Origin: Streptomyces sp. SA15
Lineage (GTDB): Bacteria; Actinomycetota; Actinomycetes; Streptomycetales; Streptomycetaceae
Assembly: GCF_002291145.1 (NCBI RefSeq)
Contig: NZ_NTGE01000150.1
Location: forward strand, 62,001 to 126,000
Direction of reading: 5' to 3'
DNA: 64,000 bases
The notes beneath the pieces are model-generated. The model was not told the origin of the DNA and did not search any database. It worked only from the letters and a program-made list of their open reading frames with translations. Positions 1 through 8,745 of this stretch are shown piece after piece. A program made the position numbers and the translations under genes. Positions within the stretch are counted from its first letter, which is position 1, and each line of letters starts with the position of its first letter.

Positions 1-1108
1 CTTCGCCGGACTGGTCGCGGCGCTCTTCGGAGCGGGCGGCGCGGCTGCTTCTGTGGTGGGCGGCATGCTGGCCGACCAAGTGGGGCGGCGGACCACCCTG
101 CTGGTCGCGCAGGTGACGGCGGCCGGGCTGACCGCAGCCCTGGGTTTCGCTGACCAGCCCCTGCTGATCGCTGCACTCGCGTGCGCGGCCGGCGCGGCGA
201 GCGGCGCCTCCCGCCCGGTGGTGCAGACGGTCCTGGCGGACCTGGTTCCTCTAGCAGACCGGATGCGGGCGTTCTCTCTGTATTACTGGGCCGTCAACAT
301 CGGCTTCGGCGTCGCCGCGGCAAGCGCCGGATTCATCTCCTCCCACGGATACCGGTGGCTGTTCCTCATCGAGGCGGCAGCGACGCTGCTCTCCGCGCTC
401 GTGATCGCCGTCAGACTTCCGGAGACCATGACCAACCCGGCGGACATCGAAAGGGAAAGGGGCGATGAGAAGAGCGCCGGTTTTCGGACGGTGCTGCGGG
501 ACAGGCCGTTCCTGGCAGCCGTGGGCCTGTCCTTCCTCCTGATCGTGGTGTTCCAGCAGGCGGCTGCCGGACTGCCGGTGGCCATGGACCGCGACGGCCT
601 CACCCCGGCCCAGTACGGGCTGGTGATCAGTCTGAACGGCATCCTCATCGTCGCCCTGCAACTGCCGCTCGGCCGCAGACTCGGAGGCTCGAACCCGGGC
701 CGCCTGCTCGTCCTGGCCTCGCTGCTGTGCGGAGGCGGCTTCGGCCTCAACGCCCTCGCCGGAGGCGCGGCCGTGTACGGGATCGCTGTCGTGGTGTGGA
801 CCCTGGGAGAGATCGTGCACTCGCCGGTGAACATGGGCCTGATCGCACGGTTCTCGACAAGCACCGCCCGAGGCCGCTACCAGGGCATCCACGCGCTGTC
901 CTGGGCCACAGCCACCATGGCCGCGCCCCTGTGCGCTGGCATCGTCATCGACCGCTTCGGCCCCGACACCCTGTGGGCCGCCTGCACGGCTCTCGGAGTC
1001 TGCGCCGCCGTCGGCTACTGGGCCCTGCTGCTGCGAAAGCCAGACCGTCACCGGCACACACCGCACCCCACCATCGCGACCGTGCGGCCCCGGCGTGCCC
1101 CGCGGTGA
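1..1108 (+). CDS. MFS transporter, 5' end outside the window
   Basis: Major facilitator superfamily exporter of the inner membrane. The reading frame is open from base 2, so the true start lies left of the window; the GTG at 53 is internal. An intracellular-loop motif A (GGMLADQVGRRTT) sits near the visible N-terminus, so only about the first two helices are missing. About ten hydrophobic helices follow, separated by a charged cytoplasmic loop at around 445-480. The substrate cannot be told from sequence; drug/H+ antiporters of the DHA1 type look like this. It ends in a basic tail. Confidence 0.85.
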   Translation, partial: FAGLVAALFGAGGAAASVVGGMLADQVGRRTTLLVAQVTAAGLTAALGFADQPLLIAALACAAGAASGASRPVVQTVLADLVPLADRMRAFSLYYWAVNIGFGVAAASAGFISSHGYRWLFLIEAAATLLSALVIAVRLPETMTNPADIERERGDEKSAGFRTVLRDRPFLAAVGLSFLLIVVFQQAAAGLPVAMDRDGLTPAQYGLVISLNGILIVALQLPLGRRLGGSNPGRLLVLASLLCGGGFGLNALAGGAAVYGIAVVVWTLGEIVHSPVNMGLIARFSTSTARGRYQGIHALSWATATMAAPLCAGIVIDRFGPDTLWAACTALGVCAAVGYWALLLRKPDRHRHTPHPTIATVRPRRAPR

Positions 1109-1179
1109 TCCGGCGTCGATGCCAGCCGAGCAAATGAGCCGGGTCGAACACTGACTGTTGCGTCAGCAGAGCCACGAAT

Positions 1180-1423
1180 TCGTCTCGGCTTCGTGCCGCG
1201 CAGATCCTGCAGCATGGGTTCAGAGTCGCGGGCGGCTCTCGATGTGTGCGGGTCGAGGTCTGCGGTGATCAACTCGGGCTGGTCCGGGCCGGCTTCGGCG
1301 AGGCGCCCGTCCGTCCGGACGCCGAACAGCGCTGGCCCCGCACGTGTTCCAGCCCCCGGTGGTGCCGATGTGATTGGCCGGCACCGTATAGCAGTGCTGG
1401 CCAGGGCCCGTGCCGGAAACCAC
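1180..1423 (-). pseudogene. Carbon-nitrogen hydrolase (nitrilase superfamily) C-terminal remnant
   Basis: Two adjacent minus-strand frames join into one family-like stretch. The upstream part reads HCYTVPANHIGTTGGW..CGASAV, the usual nitrilase-superfamily strand after the catalytic Cys. After a frameshift near 1306 it continues LAEAGPDQPELITADLD, the usual C-terminal strand. The N-terminal two thirds with the Glu-Lys-Cys triad are not present. I read this as a decayed, non-functional piece; the family assignment is from motif memory. Confidence 0.5.
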
Positions 1424-2149
1424 GTGCGCGTCTCGTGGTAGCCGTTGCCGACGCTGTACTTGGACGGAGGCGGCAGGAGCGTTACACGGTGCGGCAGCTG
1501 CTCCCCTGTTCGCGCCCTACTTCCACCGCGCGCCGACCACACACGGTCGCGTTCAGCGCCCGCCCGGTGCCATCAGGTCAATCCAGATCCGCGATACCAG
1601 ACCCGGCCGCCGTCCAGGCCCAGCTCCCCGGCAGGCTGTACGCCGCCCTGTACGCCTGCAGCGAGCGGGGCCGAGTTCGCCACGGTCTCGACGACGGCCG
1701 AACATTCAGCCGCCGCCGACACACGGCCTGCCGCGGCACGTGCCGGACGTCACGTGGAACGCGCTGCCGCTGATGTCCCTCCTCGGTCCCCAGTCCAGGG
1801 CTACGCAGGGCAGCGCACATGGGTGAAACAGAAGCGCCACGGCTCGGCGACGAACCGCGTGCCCGCTGCGCTGAGGCGCTCGGCGAGCGCATGGAAGTCG
1901 GAGATGGCCTGGATGAGGCCGAAGGGGGGACTGGTACTTGGTGTCCGTCGACCGGATTGCGCGTCTGCGGCCGTCTGGCATGCGGCGCCAGCTGCGTCAC
2001 GAGTGGGCAGCCGCGGAGGTTCCAGTCGATCCAGCTTGTCGGAACTGCGACCCCCACACCATCGCTGGAACCGGACCGTCCAAGGGCCGTCGATACGGCA
2101 CGCCACCGTACGCGACCGCCCGCCGGCTGCCCTCCTTGGGCGTCGGGGA
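1424..2149. other. Stretch without a recognisable intact gene
   Basis: No frame here has both a plausible start and a family I recognise. Minus-strand pieces such as FHALAERLSAAGTRFVAEPW (about 1870-1930) look protein-like but break within tens of codons, so this is most likely decayed coding DNA between the two transporter genes. Confidence 0.4.
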
Positions 2150-3403
2150 TCAGGCTTCTGACCACGCCTTTTCGGGTGCCGGCACAGGCAGCGTGCCGGT
2201 GCGCTCCGGAGCGCGGCGAAGGATCAGTGCGAGGGCTGCGCTGATGGTGTAGCAGCCGACGATGACGGTGTAGGGCAGGCGCGGATCCTGGTCGTAGAGC
2301 ACGGCCGCAACGTAGCCGGAGGGGATCGCGACCAGAGCCGTCACGCTCTGGACTGCCGAGAACAGTGCAGCCCGGTCCCGGTCGTGAAGCTCGTTGACGA
2401 GGAGTGCGTCCCGGTAGGACTCCAGCAGGAAGAGTCCGGCACCTGTGAGAGCGGTGCTGGTGAGGAGCAGGAGAAGGCCGTGTGCCGGGATTGCGAGGAA
2501 CATCGCCCAGCCCAGGCCGCTCATGGCCAGGGTGATCAAGGTGATGGTCACGACGTGCTTGCCGTGAAGTCGGGGCATGACGACGAGATAGCAAACCAGT
2601 GCGAGGGCTGCGGTCAGGGCGGGCAGGTAGGAGATGGTCGCGGTGCTGAACTTGAGGACGTTGTTGAGATAGATCACCTGGAACAGGTTGATCTGTACTG
2701 CCAGGTTGGTGAGGACGTAGATGCCGACGATCGGCCACATGCGAGGGCTGCGGCATGAGGTCCCGAGGAGGCGGAAGCTTTCGATGACGCTTCTGGTGAG
2801 CCCGATCGACTGGTGGCGTCGCATGGCGGCGCGTCCGGCTGCTGTCTCTGTGGTCATCTGATGGCGCCAGACGAAGTGGACGAGCATGGTGACGCCGCCC
2901 AGGAGGTAGACGACGCGGAGCGTGGGAACGGTGCCGTAGTGGGCCATGAGGCCGCCGACGATCGGTGTGAGCAGGCCGGCGGCCATGATGATCAGCTTGA
3001 TCGCTGCGAAGACGCGGGCTCGTTGTTCCTTGGGAGTTTCCTCGGAGGCCAGAAGACTGAACGACACGTTGACGATTTTCGACGTGGCGCTGAGCAGGTA
3101 GGCGATCAGGAAGAGCCAGAAGTTATGACTGAACGCCCATATGAACATGGGTAGGACCCAGGAGGTCAGGTCGAAGATCAGGGTGGTCCATCTTCGCCCG
3201 AACCTGTCGGTCACGGCTCCTGCGACGAGCTGGAAGACGAAGGCAGCGTAGAGGTTGGCCGACATGATGATGCCGATCGAGATATTGCTCAGCCCCACGC
3301 TCTTCATGTAGAGCGTGGCGTAGTAGAGCACGATCGTTCCCGTGACGGCCCACATCGGCTCCAGGAGAACGCAGTATCGGGCATTGACGGGGAGGTCACG
3401 CAT
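2150..3403 (-). CDS. MFS transporter
   Basis: Twelve-helix MFS membrane protein of 417 residues. The start chosen is ATG 3403 (MRDLPVNARYCVLLEPMW); GTG 3418 five codons upstream is an alternative, and the longer open frame beyond it has low-complexity sequence and is rejected. Motif A is visible as GAVTDRFGRRW at about residue 65. It lies downstream of and co-directional with the LacI-type gene at 3743-4747, with a gap of about 340 bases, so it could be that regulator's target. Substrate unknown; the LacI neighbour hints at a sugar or glycoside. Confidence 0.85.
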   Translation of the reverse strand: MRDLPVNARYCVLLEPMWAVTGTIVLYYATLYMKSVGLSNISIGIIMSANLYAAFVFQLVAGAVTDRFGRRWTTLIFDLTSWVLPMFIWAFSHNFWLFLIAYLLSATSKIVNVSFSLLASEETPKEQRARVFAAIKLIIMAAGLLTPIVGGLMAHYGTVPTLRVVYLLGGVTMLVHFVWRHQMTTETAAGRAAMRRHQSIGLTRSVIESFRLLGTSCRSPRMWPIVGIYVLTNLAVQINLFQVIYLNNVLKFSTATISYLPALTAALALVCYLVVMPRLHGKHVVTITLITLAMSGLGWAMFLAIPAHGLLLLLTSTALTGAGLFLLESYRDALLVNELHDRDRAALFSAVQSVTALVAIPSGYVAAVLYDQDPRLPYTVIVGCYTISAALALILRRAPERTGTLPVPAPEKAWSEA

Positions 3404-3742
3404 CGGGGTGAACTTCACGGCGTGCGGTATCCGTTCATGGTTGGTGCGGCGGATGAGGGCGGGTGGTGCCGGACTGTGTTTCTGCCGCGGTGCCTGCCAC
3501 TGCCGTGATGGGCCTGCTGGCTCAGCCGTCGGTTCGTCGGCAAGCCGCGCCGGCGGAAGGCTTGTCAGGGCCGTGCAGCTGCGGTGGAGTGACGGCCTGG
3601 GTACGCGCGCGCAGGCAGGCGGGAGCGCATGGCGCCGACCTGGCGGAGTGGGTGTGACCTGGCTGAAGGGTCGCCGCCGGGGGCCGGGGGGCGCTGCGGG
3701 CTGCTTCACGAGAGCAGGGACGCCTTTTGGCGGCCCCTGTGG
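3404..3742. other. Intergenic between LacI-type gene and MFS gene
   Basis: About 340 bases holding the leader of the MFS gene. No further gene is supported. I see no copy of the TTTAACCGGT palindrome found upstream of the lacI-type gene. Confidence 0.4.
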
Positions 3743-4747
3743 TCATGCGGCCGGAGGAGCGGAGCTCTCCCGGACGACTACTTCGGGGCTGAGAAGGCAA
3801 AGGTCGGGCGGTACACGCCGTTTGTGGCTGATGCCCTGCAGCAGCATCTGCACGGCCTCGCGGGCCATGCGCCGCTGGGGTAGGGCGACAGTGGTCAACG
3901 GTGGATGAGCGTGGACCGCCTGGGGGATGTCGTCGATACCGACGACCGAGATGTCGCCGGGCACCCGCATCCCATGGTGTTGCACTGCCGCCATGACGCC
4001 GAGCGCGATGGCGTCGGTGGAAGCGAACACGCAGGTCGGCCTGTCCGGAGCCGCCAGGGCTCGTACTGCGGCGGCGTAGCCGGACTCGGTCGTCGCCTCC
4101 TGGACGGGGAAGACCACCTCCCCCGGGAGGGTGATCCCCGCCTCGGCGAAGGCCCGGCGCAGACCTGCAACGCGTACGTGGTGCCTCGAAACGTCGGCGA
4201 TGACCACTGGTCGGCGGTGGCCGAGCTTCGTCAGATGGCGGCCGGCCAGATACCCGGCCTTTTCGTAGTCGATGGTGACGACTGGAAGCGTGCTCGGCGG
4301 ATCGGTCTCCCACGCACACAGAGCGACAGGCACGCCCAGCTGTTCCAACGGCGGCAGGTGTTCGTTCAGGTCGCAGTCACCGGCTACGAGCAACGCGTCC
4401 ACCGACCGGCTGGACAAGGTGGTCAGGTGGCGCCTTGCGCGGTCATTGTCCCCACGGGTGGTGGCGAGTAGCAGGTGGTAGCCGTGCTCCTGGAGGACGG
4501 TCTCCACCTCCTCCACTACCGAGGAGTAGAACGGGTTGGCAATCGTGGGCACGATGAAGCCGATGGTCATGGTGGTGCCGGTGGCCAGCCCCCGGGCGAC
4601 GAGATTCGGCCGGTAGCCCAGCTCGGCGATCGCCGCCTCCACCTTGGCCCTGGTCTGCGCACTGACGACGGAGCGCCCACGGACCACGTTGGAGACCGTC
4701 GCTTTGGTGACGCCGGCGCGTCGGGCGACATCGTCCATCGTGACCAT
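3743..4747 (-). CDS. LacI family transcriptional regulator
   Basis: Ligand-responsive repressor of 334 residues. The N-terminal helix-turn-helix (DDVARRAGVTKATVSNVVRG, residues 5-24) and hinge (AELGYRPNLVARGL) are canonical. The rest is a periplasmic-binding-protein-like effector domain ending VVGIDDIPQAVHAHPPLTTV. The sensor domain suggests a sugar-type ligand, but this is inference. Two LacI-type palindromes with central CCGG lie just upstream, one 16 bases from the start codon, as expected for autoregulation. The MFS gene 2150-3403 follows in the same direction. Confidence 0.93.
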   Translation of the reverse strand: MVTMDDVARRAGVTKATVSNVVRGRSVVSAQTRAKVEAAIAELGYRPNLVARGLATGTTMTIGFIVPTIANPFYSSVVEEVETVLQEHGYHLLLATTRGDNDRARRHLTTLSSRSVDALLVAGDCDLNEHLPPLEQLGVPVALCAWETDPPSTLPVVTIDYEKAGYLAGRHLTKLGHRRPVVIADVSRHHVRVAGLRRAFAEAGITLPGEVVFPVQEATTESGYAAAVRALAAPDRPTCVFASTDAIALGVMAAVQHHGMRVPGDISVVGIDDIPQAVHAHPPLTTVALPQRRMAREAVQMLLQGISHKRRVPPDLCLLSPEVVVRESSAPPAA

Positions 4748-4762
4748 CTGCGGAGCTCCTTA

Positions 4763-4776
4763 TTTAACCGGTAAAA
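4763..4776. promoter_or_regulatory. LacI-type operator, proximal
   Basis: TTTAACCGGTAAAA is a near-perfect palindrome (6 of 7 pairs) centred on CC|GG, the usual central symmetry of LacI/GalR operators. It lies 16 bases upstream of the lacI-type start and would block its own transcription. Confidence 0.65.
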
Positions 4777-4929
4777 TCGATGATACGTGGACGCTAAGCG
4801 AGCCACGAACGGATCGTCAAGTAGGTTCAGGCAGCGCTTTGCTGCCTCGCCGACTTGCCGGGATAACCCGAAATGTTCCACCCTGAAGCACTCAAGCCCC
4901 CTACATGCCGATGCCAGCAGGGGCCGATA

Positions 4930-4943
4930 TTTAACCGGTCAAA
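4930..4943. promoter_or_regulatory. LacI-type operator, distal
   Basis: TTTAACCGGTCAAA shares TTTAACCGGT with the site at 4763 and is again palindromic (6 of 7 pairs) around CC|GG. Centre-to-centre distance is 167 bases, compatible with looping or with control of the divergent AraC-type gene at 5049. Confidence 0.6.
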
Positions 4944-4962
4944 GCGTGCAAGCGTCGGGTGG

Positions 4963-5012
4963 CCACCGCGTGAGCCGTTTTTGACGGCTGCGGACCTGGT
5001 CGGCTACCCCTG
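4963..5012 (-). repeat. IS5-family transposase fragment, copy of part of 14650-14700
   Basis: About 50 bases (ccaccgcgtgagccg ... gcggacctggtcggct) recur almost unchanged near 14655-14695 within an IS5-type C-terminal remnant. On the minus strand they read ADQVRSRQKR, a stretch usual in IS5-group transposases. It is a scar between the LacI operators and the AraC gene. Confidence 0.5.
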
Positions 5013-5048
5013 TCCGGCCACGTTCGCGTCCTGTCGTAGCCTCTGTGC

Positions 5049-5864
5049 ATGCAGGTCATGGAGGGGGGCGGAGGTCAGCTGGCGGTAGTGCGTCCCCCGT
5101 CGGGCGGGTTCCCGCGGCACAGCCACGACGAGTACGTGATCAGCGTCAACCTCTGCGGGTTGGAGCGGGTCCGGCTGGATCGCACCTCGTTCGACGTGGG
5201 CCTGGACGAGTTCACCGTTTACAACCCCGGCCAGGTCCAGTCGTGCACCACCCAGGTCCCGCCCGAGACGTCCTTCGCGGCTGTGAGCTGGTACGTCCCG
5301 GCAACGGCCGTGGAATCGCTGACCGGCGATGCCGCAGTCGACTTCGAGCGGCCCGTCGTCCGTTCTCCGCACCTCCGCGCCGAGTTTCTCGCTGCCGCCG
5401 GGGCATTCCGCAAGCTAGCACCGGAGGGACACCCTTCGCCCGCCGAATCTGCTGCTCTGGTTCAGGAGCGGATGGTGCTGGTGCTGTCGCGGCTGCTCGA
5501 GCTGGCCGCAGGACGGCGCGCTCGTGCTCCAGAGCCCGCTGACGCCCGGATCGCCGCGGTGCTTGACCGGCTCCGCACGGACCTGTCCGGCACGCCCCGG
5601 TTGGCCGAGCTGGCCGACGAGGCAGGCATGTCCCGGGAGCATCTGATCCGGACGTTCACCCGCGCCACCGGCGCCCCGCCCTACGCCTGGCACTTGTCGG
5701 CCCGGCTGGCCGAGGCGCGGTGTCGGCTGCGTAGGGGTGAGCCCGTCGCCGAGGTCGCGCACGGGCTCGGCTTCGCCGACCAGGCGCATTTCCACCGCCA
5801 CTTCGCCGCGGCCTACGCCATCACGCCAGGCCGCTACCGTCGGCTGTCCCGGATCAACATCTGA
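5049..5864 (+). CDS. AraC family transcriptional regulator
   Basis: 271 residues. The N-terminal cupin-like sensor (HSHDEYVISVNLCG, about residues 20-40) is followed by two C-terminal helix-turn-helix units: LAELADEAGMSREHLIRTF around 185-205 and VAEVAHGLGFADQAHFHRHF around 235-255, with the family ending TPGRYR. Start ATG 5049 is used; ATG 5058 is possible. The interrupted lysE gene begins 38 bases downstream in the same direction. AraC regulators of this cupin type commonly sit beside LysE exporters, so it probably activated that gene. Confidence 0.93.
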   Translation: MQVMEGGGGQLAVVRPPSGGFPRHSHDEYVISVNLCGLERVRLDRTSFDVGLDEFTVYNPGQVQSCTTQVPPETSFAAVSWYVPATAVESLTGDAAVDFERPVVRSPHLRAEFLAAAGAFRKLAPEGHPSPAESAALVQERMVLVLSRLLELAAGRRARAPEPADARIAAVLDRLRTDLSGTPRLAELADEAGMSREHLIRTFTRATGAPPYAWHLSARLAEARCRLRRGEPVAEVAHGLGFADQAHFHRHFAAAYAITPGRYRRLSRINI

Positions 5865-5902
5865 CAAGACCAGACGGCCCGACCGCTCGCACAGTGGCTG
5901 CC

Positions 5903-6024
5903 ATGTTCGAGATCTTCATGGTGGCTATGTGGTTGGGGCTGGTGTTCAACGCGGCACCAGGCGCGGTGTTCAGCGAGTCCCTGCGACGCGGGATACGGGG
6001 TGGGTTCCGCCCGGCCTTCGCGGT
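5903..6024 (+). pseudogene. LysE-type exporter, 5' part, split by IS21 insertion
   Basis: Encodes the first 40 residues (MFEIFMVAMWLGLVFNAAPGAVFSE...), the first helix and the NAAPGxxF signature of LysE/RhtB exporters. The frame is cut at base 6024 by the insertion. Joining base 6024 to base 9589 gives a continuous frame of 621 bases, 206 residues, reading ...RPAFAV-QVGSLVGDAVW, as in intact LysE proteins. As it stands the gene cannot give a full exporter. Confidence 0.85.
6020..6024 (+). repeat. Target-site duplication, left copy (gcggt)
   Basis: gcggt directly precedes the left IS terminus TGTGAACG and recurs at 9584-9588 after the outer right terminus. Five-base duplications are usual for IS21. 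Removing one copy plus the insert restores the lysE frame. Confidence 0.85.
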
Positions 6025-6033
6025 TGTGAACGA

Positions 6034-6073
6034 TCACGTAATTTCCCGGGGCTGAGTTCACGTAATTCCCCGG
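6034..6073 (+). repeat. IS21 left subterminal repeats
   Basis: TCACGTAATTTCCCGG (6034-6049) and TCACGTAATTCCCCGG (6058-6073) differ by one base and are spaced 24 bases apart. Inverted relatives occur at the right ends (8602-8615, 9507-9518, 9528-9541, 9561-9574). Confidence 0.75.
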
Positions 6074-6091
6074 CCCCGGAGGTAGCGGCGG

Positions 6092-6835
6092 TTACTTGAT
6101 CTGGGAGTTGTCCGGCTTGTCGGAGCGGTTCTTGGGGCGTTTGTTTGGCCGGTAGCTGGGGCCGTTCATGATGACCTGGTGGCTGGTGTTGATGAGCCGG
6201 TCGAGGAGGGACTCGGCGACGACGGGGTTGGGAAAGAGGGGATACCAGTCGCTGGGCGCCCGGTTGCTGGTGATGATCAGGGACCGTCCCTGCCGCTCGG
6301 AGACGAGTTCGTAGAGGTCATCGGCCTGGGTCGCGTTGAGCTGGCGCATCGCGAAGTCGTCGAGGATGAGGACGTCGGGACGTACCAGTTCGCGGATGCG
6401 CTTCTCCCAGGTGCGGTCCGCGTGGCCGCCGGCGAGGTCCGCCAGGATGCGGCTGGTCTTGGCGAAACGGACGTGGGCGCCCTGGCGGACGGCGAGGTGG
6501 CCAAGGGCCTGGGCGATGTGGGTCTTGCCGACGCCGACCGGCCCGAACAGGATGACGGACTCTCCGGCGTGCAGCCAGCGCAGTGCTCCCAGGTCGCGGA
6601 TCTGGGCCGCGGGCAGTTTCGAGGAGGCGGTGAAGTCGAACTCCTCCAGGGTGACCTGCTGCTCGAACTTCGCCGGTTGCAAACGCCGTTGGAAGGCGAC
6701 GGTCTCGCGGCGGGTGACCAGGTGGCCGAGCTCGCCGCCGTGGGCCTGGGCCAGGCGGGCGTCGAGGGTCTCCAGCATGCCGGACAGCCGGAGGGCTTTG
6801 AGTGACTCGCGCAGGGCGCTATCCATCACGGTCAT
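6092..6835 (-). CDS. istB: IS21 helper ATPase IstB
   Basis: 247-residue DnaC/IstB-like AAA+ ATPase that regulates the IstA transposase and target choice. The Walker A motif is FGPVGVGKTH at about residue 107, and Walker B is VLILDDFAM at about residue 170, with the usual NRAPSDWYPLF segment near 210. The start chosen is ATG 6835 (MTVMDSALRESLKALRLSGM), whose first bases overlap the istA stop as ATGA; longer upstream frames belong to istA. The gene is intact. Confidence 0.92.
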   Translation of the reverse strand: MTVMDSALRESLKALRLSGMLETLDARLAQAHGGELGHLVTRRETVAFQRRLQPAKFEQQVTLEEFDFTASSKLPAAQIRDLGALRWLHAGESVILFGPVGVGKTHIAQALGHLAVRQGAHVRFAKTSRILADLAGGHADRTWEKRIRELVRPDVLILDDFAMRQLNATQADDLYELVSERQGRSLIITSNRAPSDWYPLFPNPVVAESLLDRLINTSHQVIMNGPSYRPNKRPKNRSDKPDNSQIK

Positions 6836-8451
6836 CGGGCTTCCACCTCGGCTTCGTCGTGCACCTGGTCGTCGTGGGCGTCGCCCGTAGTGTCGGGGGT
6901 CGTGACGGTCGGGGCGAAGAGCTGGGTCGGCCCGTGGAGGAAGGCCGCGGCCCCGGCGTCTCCGCTGGTCTCGGGCTCGGGGTCGGTCTCGGTGCCGGCG
7001 ATCAGGATGCCTTTGACGGTGCGGTAGGACGGGTCGCCGACCGCGATGGCTCTGGCGCAGGCGGCTTCCAGCCGCGTCTCGCCGTACTTCTTCCGCAGGC
7101 CGAGAACCCCCTGGGCGGCGCGGAGCCGGTAAAGGGCGTTGACTTCGAGGAGCTGGTCGATGACCTCGCGGCAGGCGTCTCCGATCTCGATGCCTGGCTG
7201 CGGCACCAGACCGGGGTGCGCATCTGGAAGGCGATCTTCTCGGGCGGGTAGTCGTGGCGGTCGGTGCGTTTGCCCTGCTCAAGTGCCGCGTGGGTCTTGA
7301 CGAGTTCGCCGTCGTGGAAGATCTGCACCATGGTGGCGGTCGAGCGGACGTCGACCTTGCGGCCGATCAGCTTCCAGGGCACCGAGTAGAGGGTGCGGCC
7401 CACCTTGATGTGGATGTCCGGGCCGACCGTGGCCGTTGACCAGCGGGTGAGCACGAACGGGGTGGGCGGCAGAGGCAGCAGTTCGGCGGCCTCCAGCGCC
7501 TCGAACACCGCCAACGGGGCGGCCCCGTCCAGTGGACGGCATTGCCTGCGTCCTGCGACCTGCTGGCTCCAGGTCACCGCCTCGGCCTGCATGTGCTCGA
7601 CGGAGGTGAACTCCCGTCCCCGCCAGAACGAGTCGCGGACATAGGGCATGGGCCGCTCCACCCGCGGTTTGTCTTTCGGTTTCGATGCCCGGGCAGGATC
7701 CACCAAGGCGCCGTAGTGGGTGGCGAGTTCGGCATACGCCTTGTTGATTTTCGGGTCGTAGAGGTCGGGCTTGTCGACGCCGGTCTTGAGGTTGTCCGGT
7801 ACCAGCCGGCGTGGGACACCGCCGAAGTAGCGGAAGGCCGCGACGTGTGCTTCCGTCCATGCCTGTTGGTCCAGGTGCAGCACCGGGCGCACGAACATGT
7901 GCCGCGAGCAGGGCAGAACCATTCGAATGCCCAGACCCGGTGCCGCCGGCCCGTGCGCGGTTGATCCACTGTCCGAGGAAGCCGTAGTCGATCTGGGCTT
8001 CCGAACCGGGCTCGACCTCGTCGCGCAGGACGGTGACCTGCGACTTCGCCACCTCGTCCGGCAGCGTGGCGTGCACCCAGCGGCGGAAGGAGGAGATTGA
8101 CACCTGGAGCTTGTGCTCGTCGCGGAGTCGCTGATGGATGGTGGAGACGGTCACCGTCCCCAGCAGGCTCTTGATGTAGTCGCGGTGTTTGTCGATCTCT
8201 GGCCAGGTCACCTGCCGGAGCCGTCTGTCGGCCAGCCCCGGGAACCACTCCTTGATCAGTTTCGACCAGTCGGCCTCGCTCATCGGCGGCCCGCCCGGGG
8301 TGATCCCGGACGCCTCCGCCGGGGCCAGGTACTTCCTGACCGTCTTGCGGTCCACTCCCAGCGACGCGGCCAGCGCGCTCTTCGAGCGGCCTGCGTACCA
8401 GTGGATGTAAATCTCGGTGATGTCGACCACGACGAACGTTCTCCTCGCCAT
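6832..8451 (-). pseudogene. istA: IS21 transposase IstA, three frameshifts
   Basis: The start MARRTFVVVDITEIYIHWYAG and helix-turn-helix (SKSALAASLGVDRKTVRKYL) are intact to residue about 165. The frame then slips near 7963 (AACCGCG where AACCCGCG is expected), near 7923 (WAF|MVLPCSRHMF) and near 7186 (CRSQA|EIGDACREVIDQLL). Each slip is explained by one missing base. The DDE catalytic core lies in the middle frame. All three frames together cover a full-length IstA of about 540 residues. Either the transposase is dead or the read consensus is wrong at these points. Confidence 0.8.
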
Positions 8452-8601
8452 CCGGGCTGCCCATCGGCCTTCCGAACCACGGGACGAGGAACATGAGCAG
8501 CTTCGCGACGACCAGGTCCCTCGATCCCGGCCTCCGCGCTACCCATGACCAATCCGGAGGATTCTGACTAGAGATCATATAGCACTCAAACCACCCGAGA
8601 T

Positions 8602-8623
8602 GGGGAAACCTTGATCGTCGACA
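8602..8623 (-). repeat. Internal IS21 right end
   Basis: GGGGAAACCTTGATCGTCGACA matches the outer right end at 9561-9583 (GGGGAATTCCATGACCGTCGACA); similarity extends about 40 bases inward (both followed inward by cATCTCgGGTGG-type sequence). It marks the end of the istA/istB element proper. Confidence 0.75.
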
Positions 8624-8745
8624 GTGCTGGACGATCACATGATTCGCCTGGAACTGACCGACGGACCTCCCAGCACGGCGGCCATCCTGCGGGCAACGGA
8701 AAAGCGTTCGACCGTCCGAGCCGGGACAAGCCATGATCCGTATTC

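Larger units (their letters stand above)
6025..8623 (-). mobile_element. IS21-family insertion sequence
   Basis: A 2.6-kb element with termini of TGT...ACA type: left TGTGAACGATCACGTAATTT, right (reversed) TGTCGACGATCAAGGTTTCC. It carries istB and a frameshifted istA in the usual overlapping order. The left end has two copies of a 16-base subterminal repeat (6034-6049 and 6058-6073), as expected of IS21 transposase binding sites. Its right terminus at 8623 is followed after one base by a second left-end-like sequence, so no target duplication is seen at 8623. Confidence 0.85.

Noticed and set aside
4828..4846. ggcagcgctttgctgcc hairpin between LacI operators
   Set aside because: A short 6-bp stem without T-run or gene end; too common in this composition to call a terminator or attenuator.
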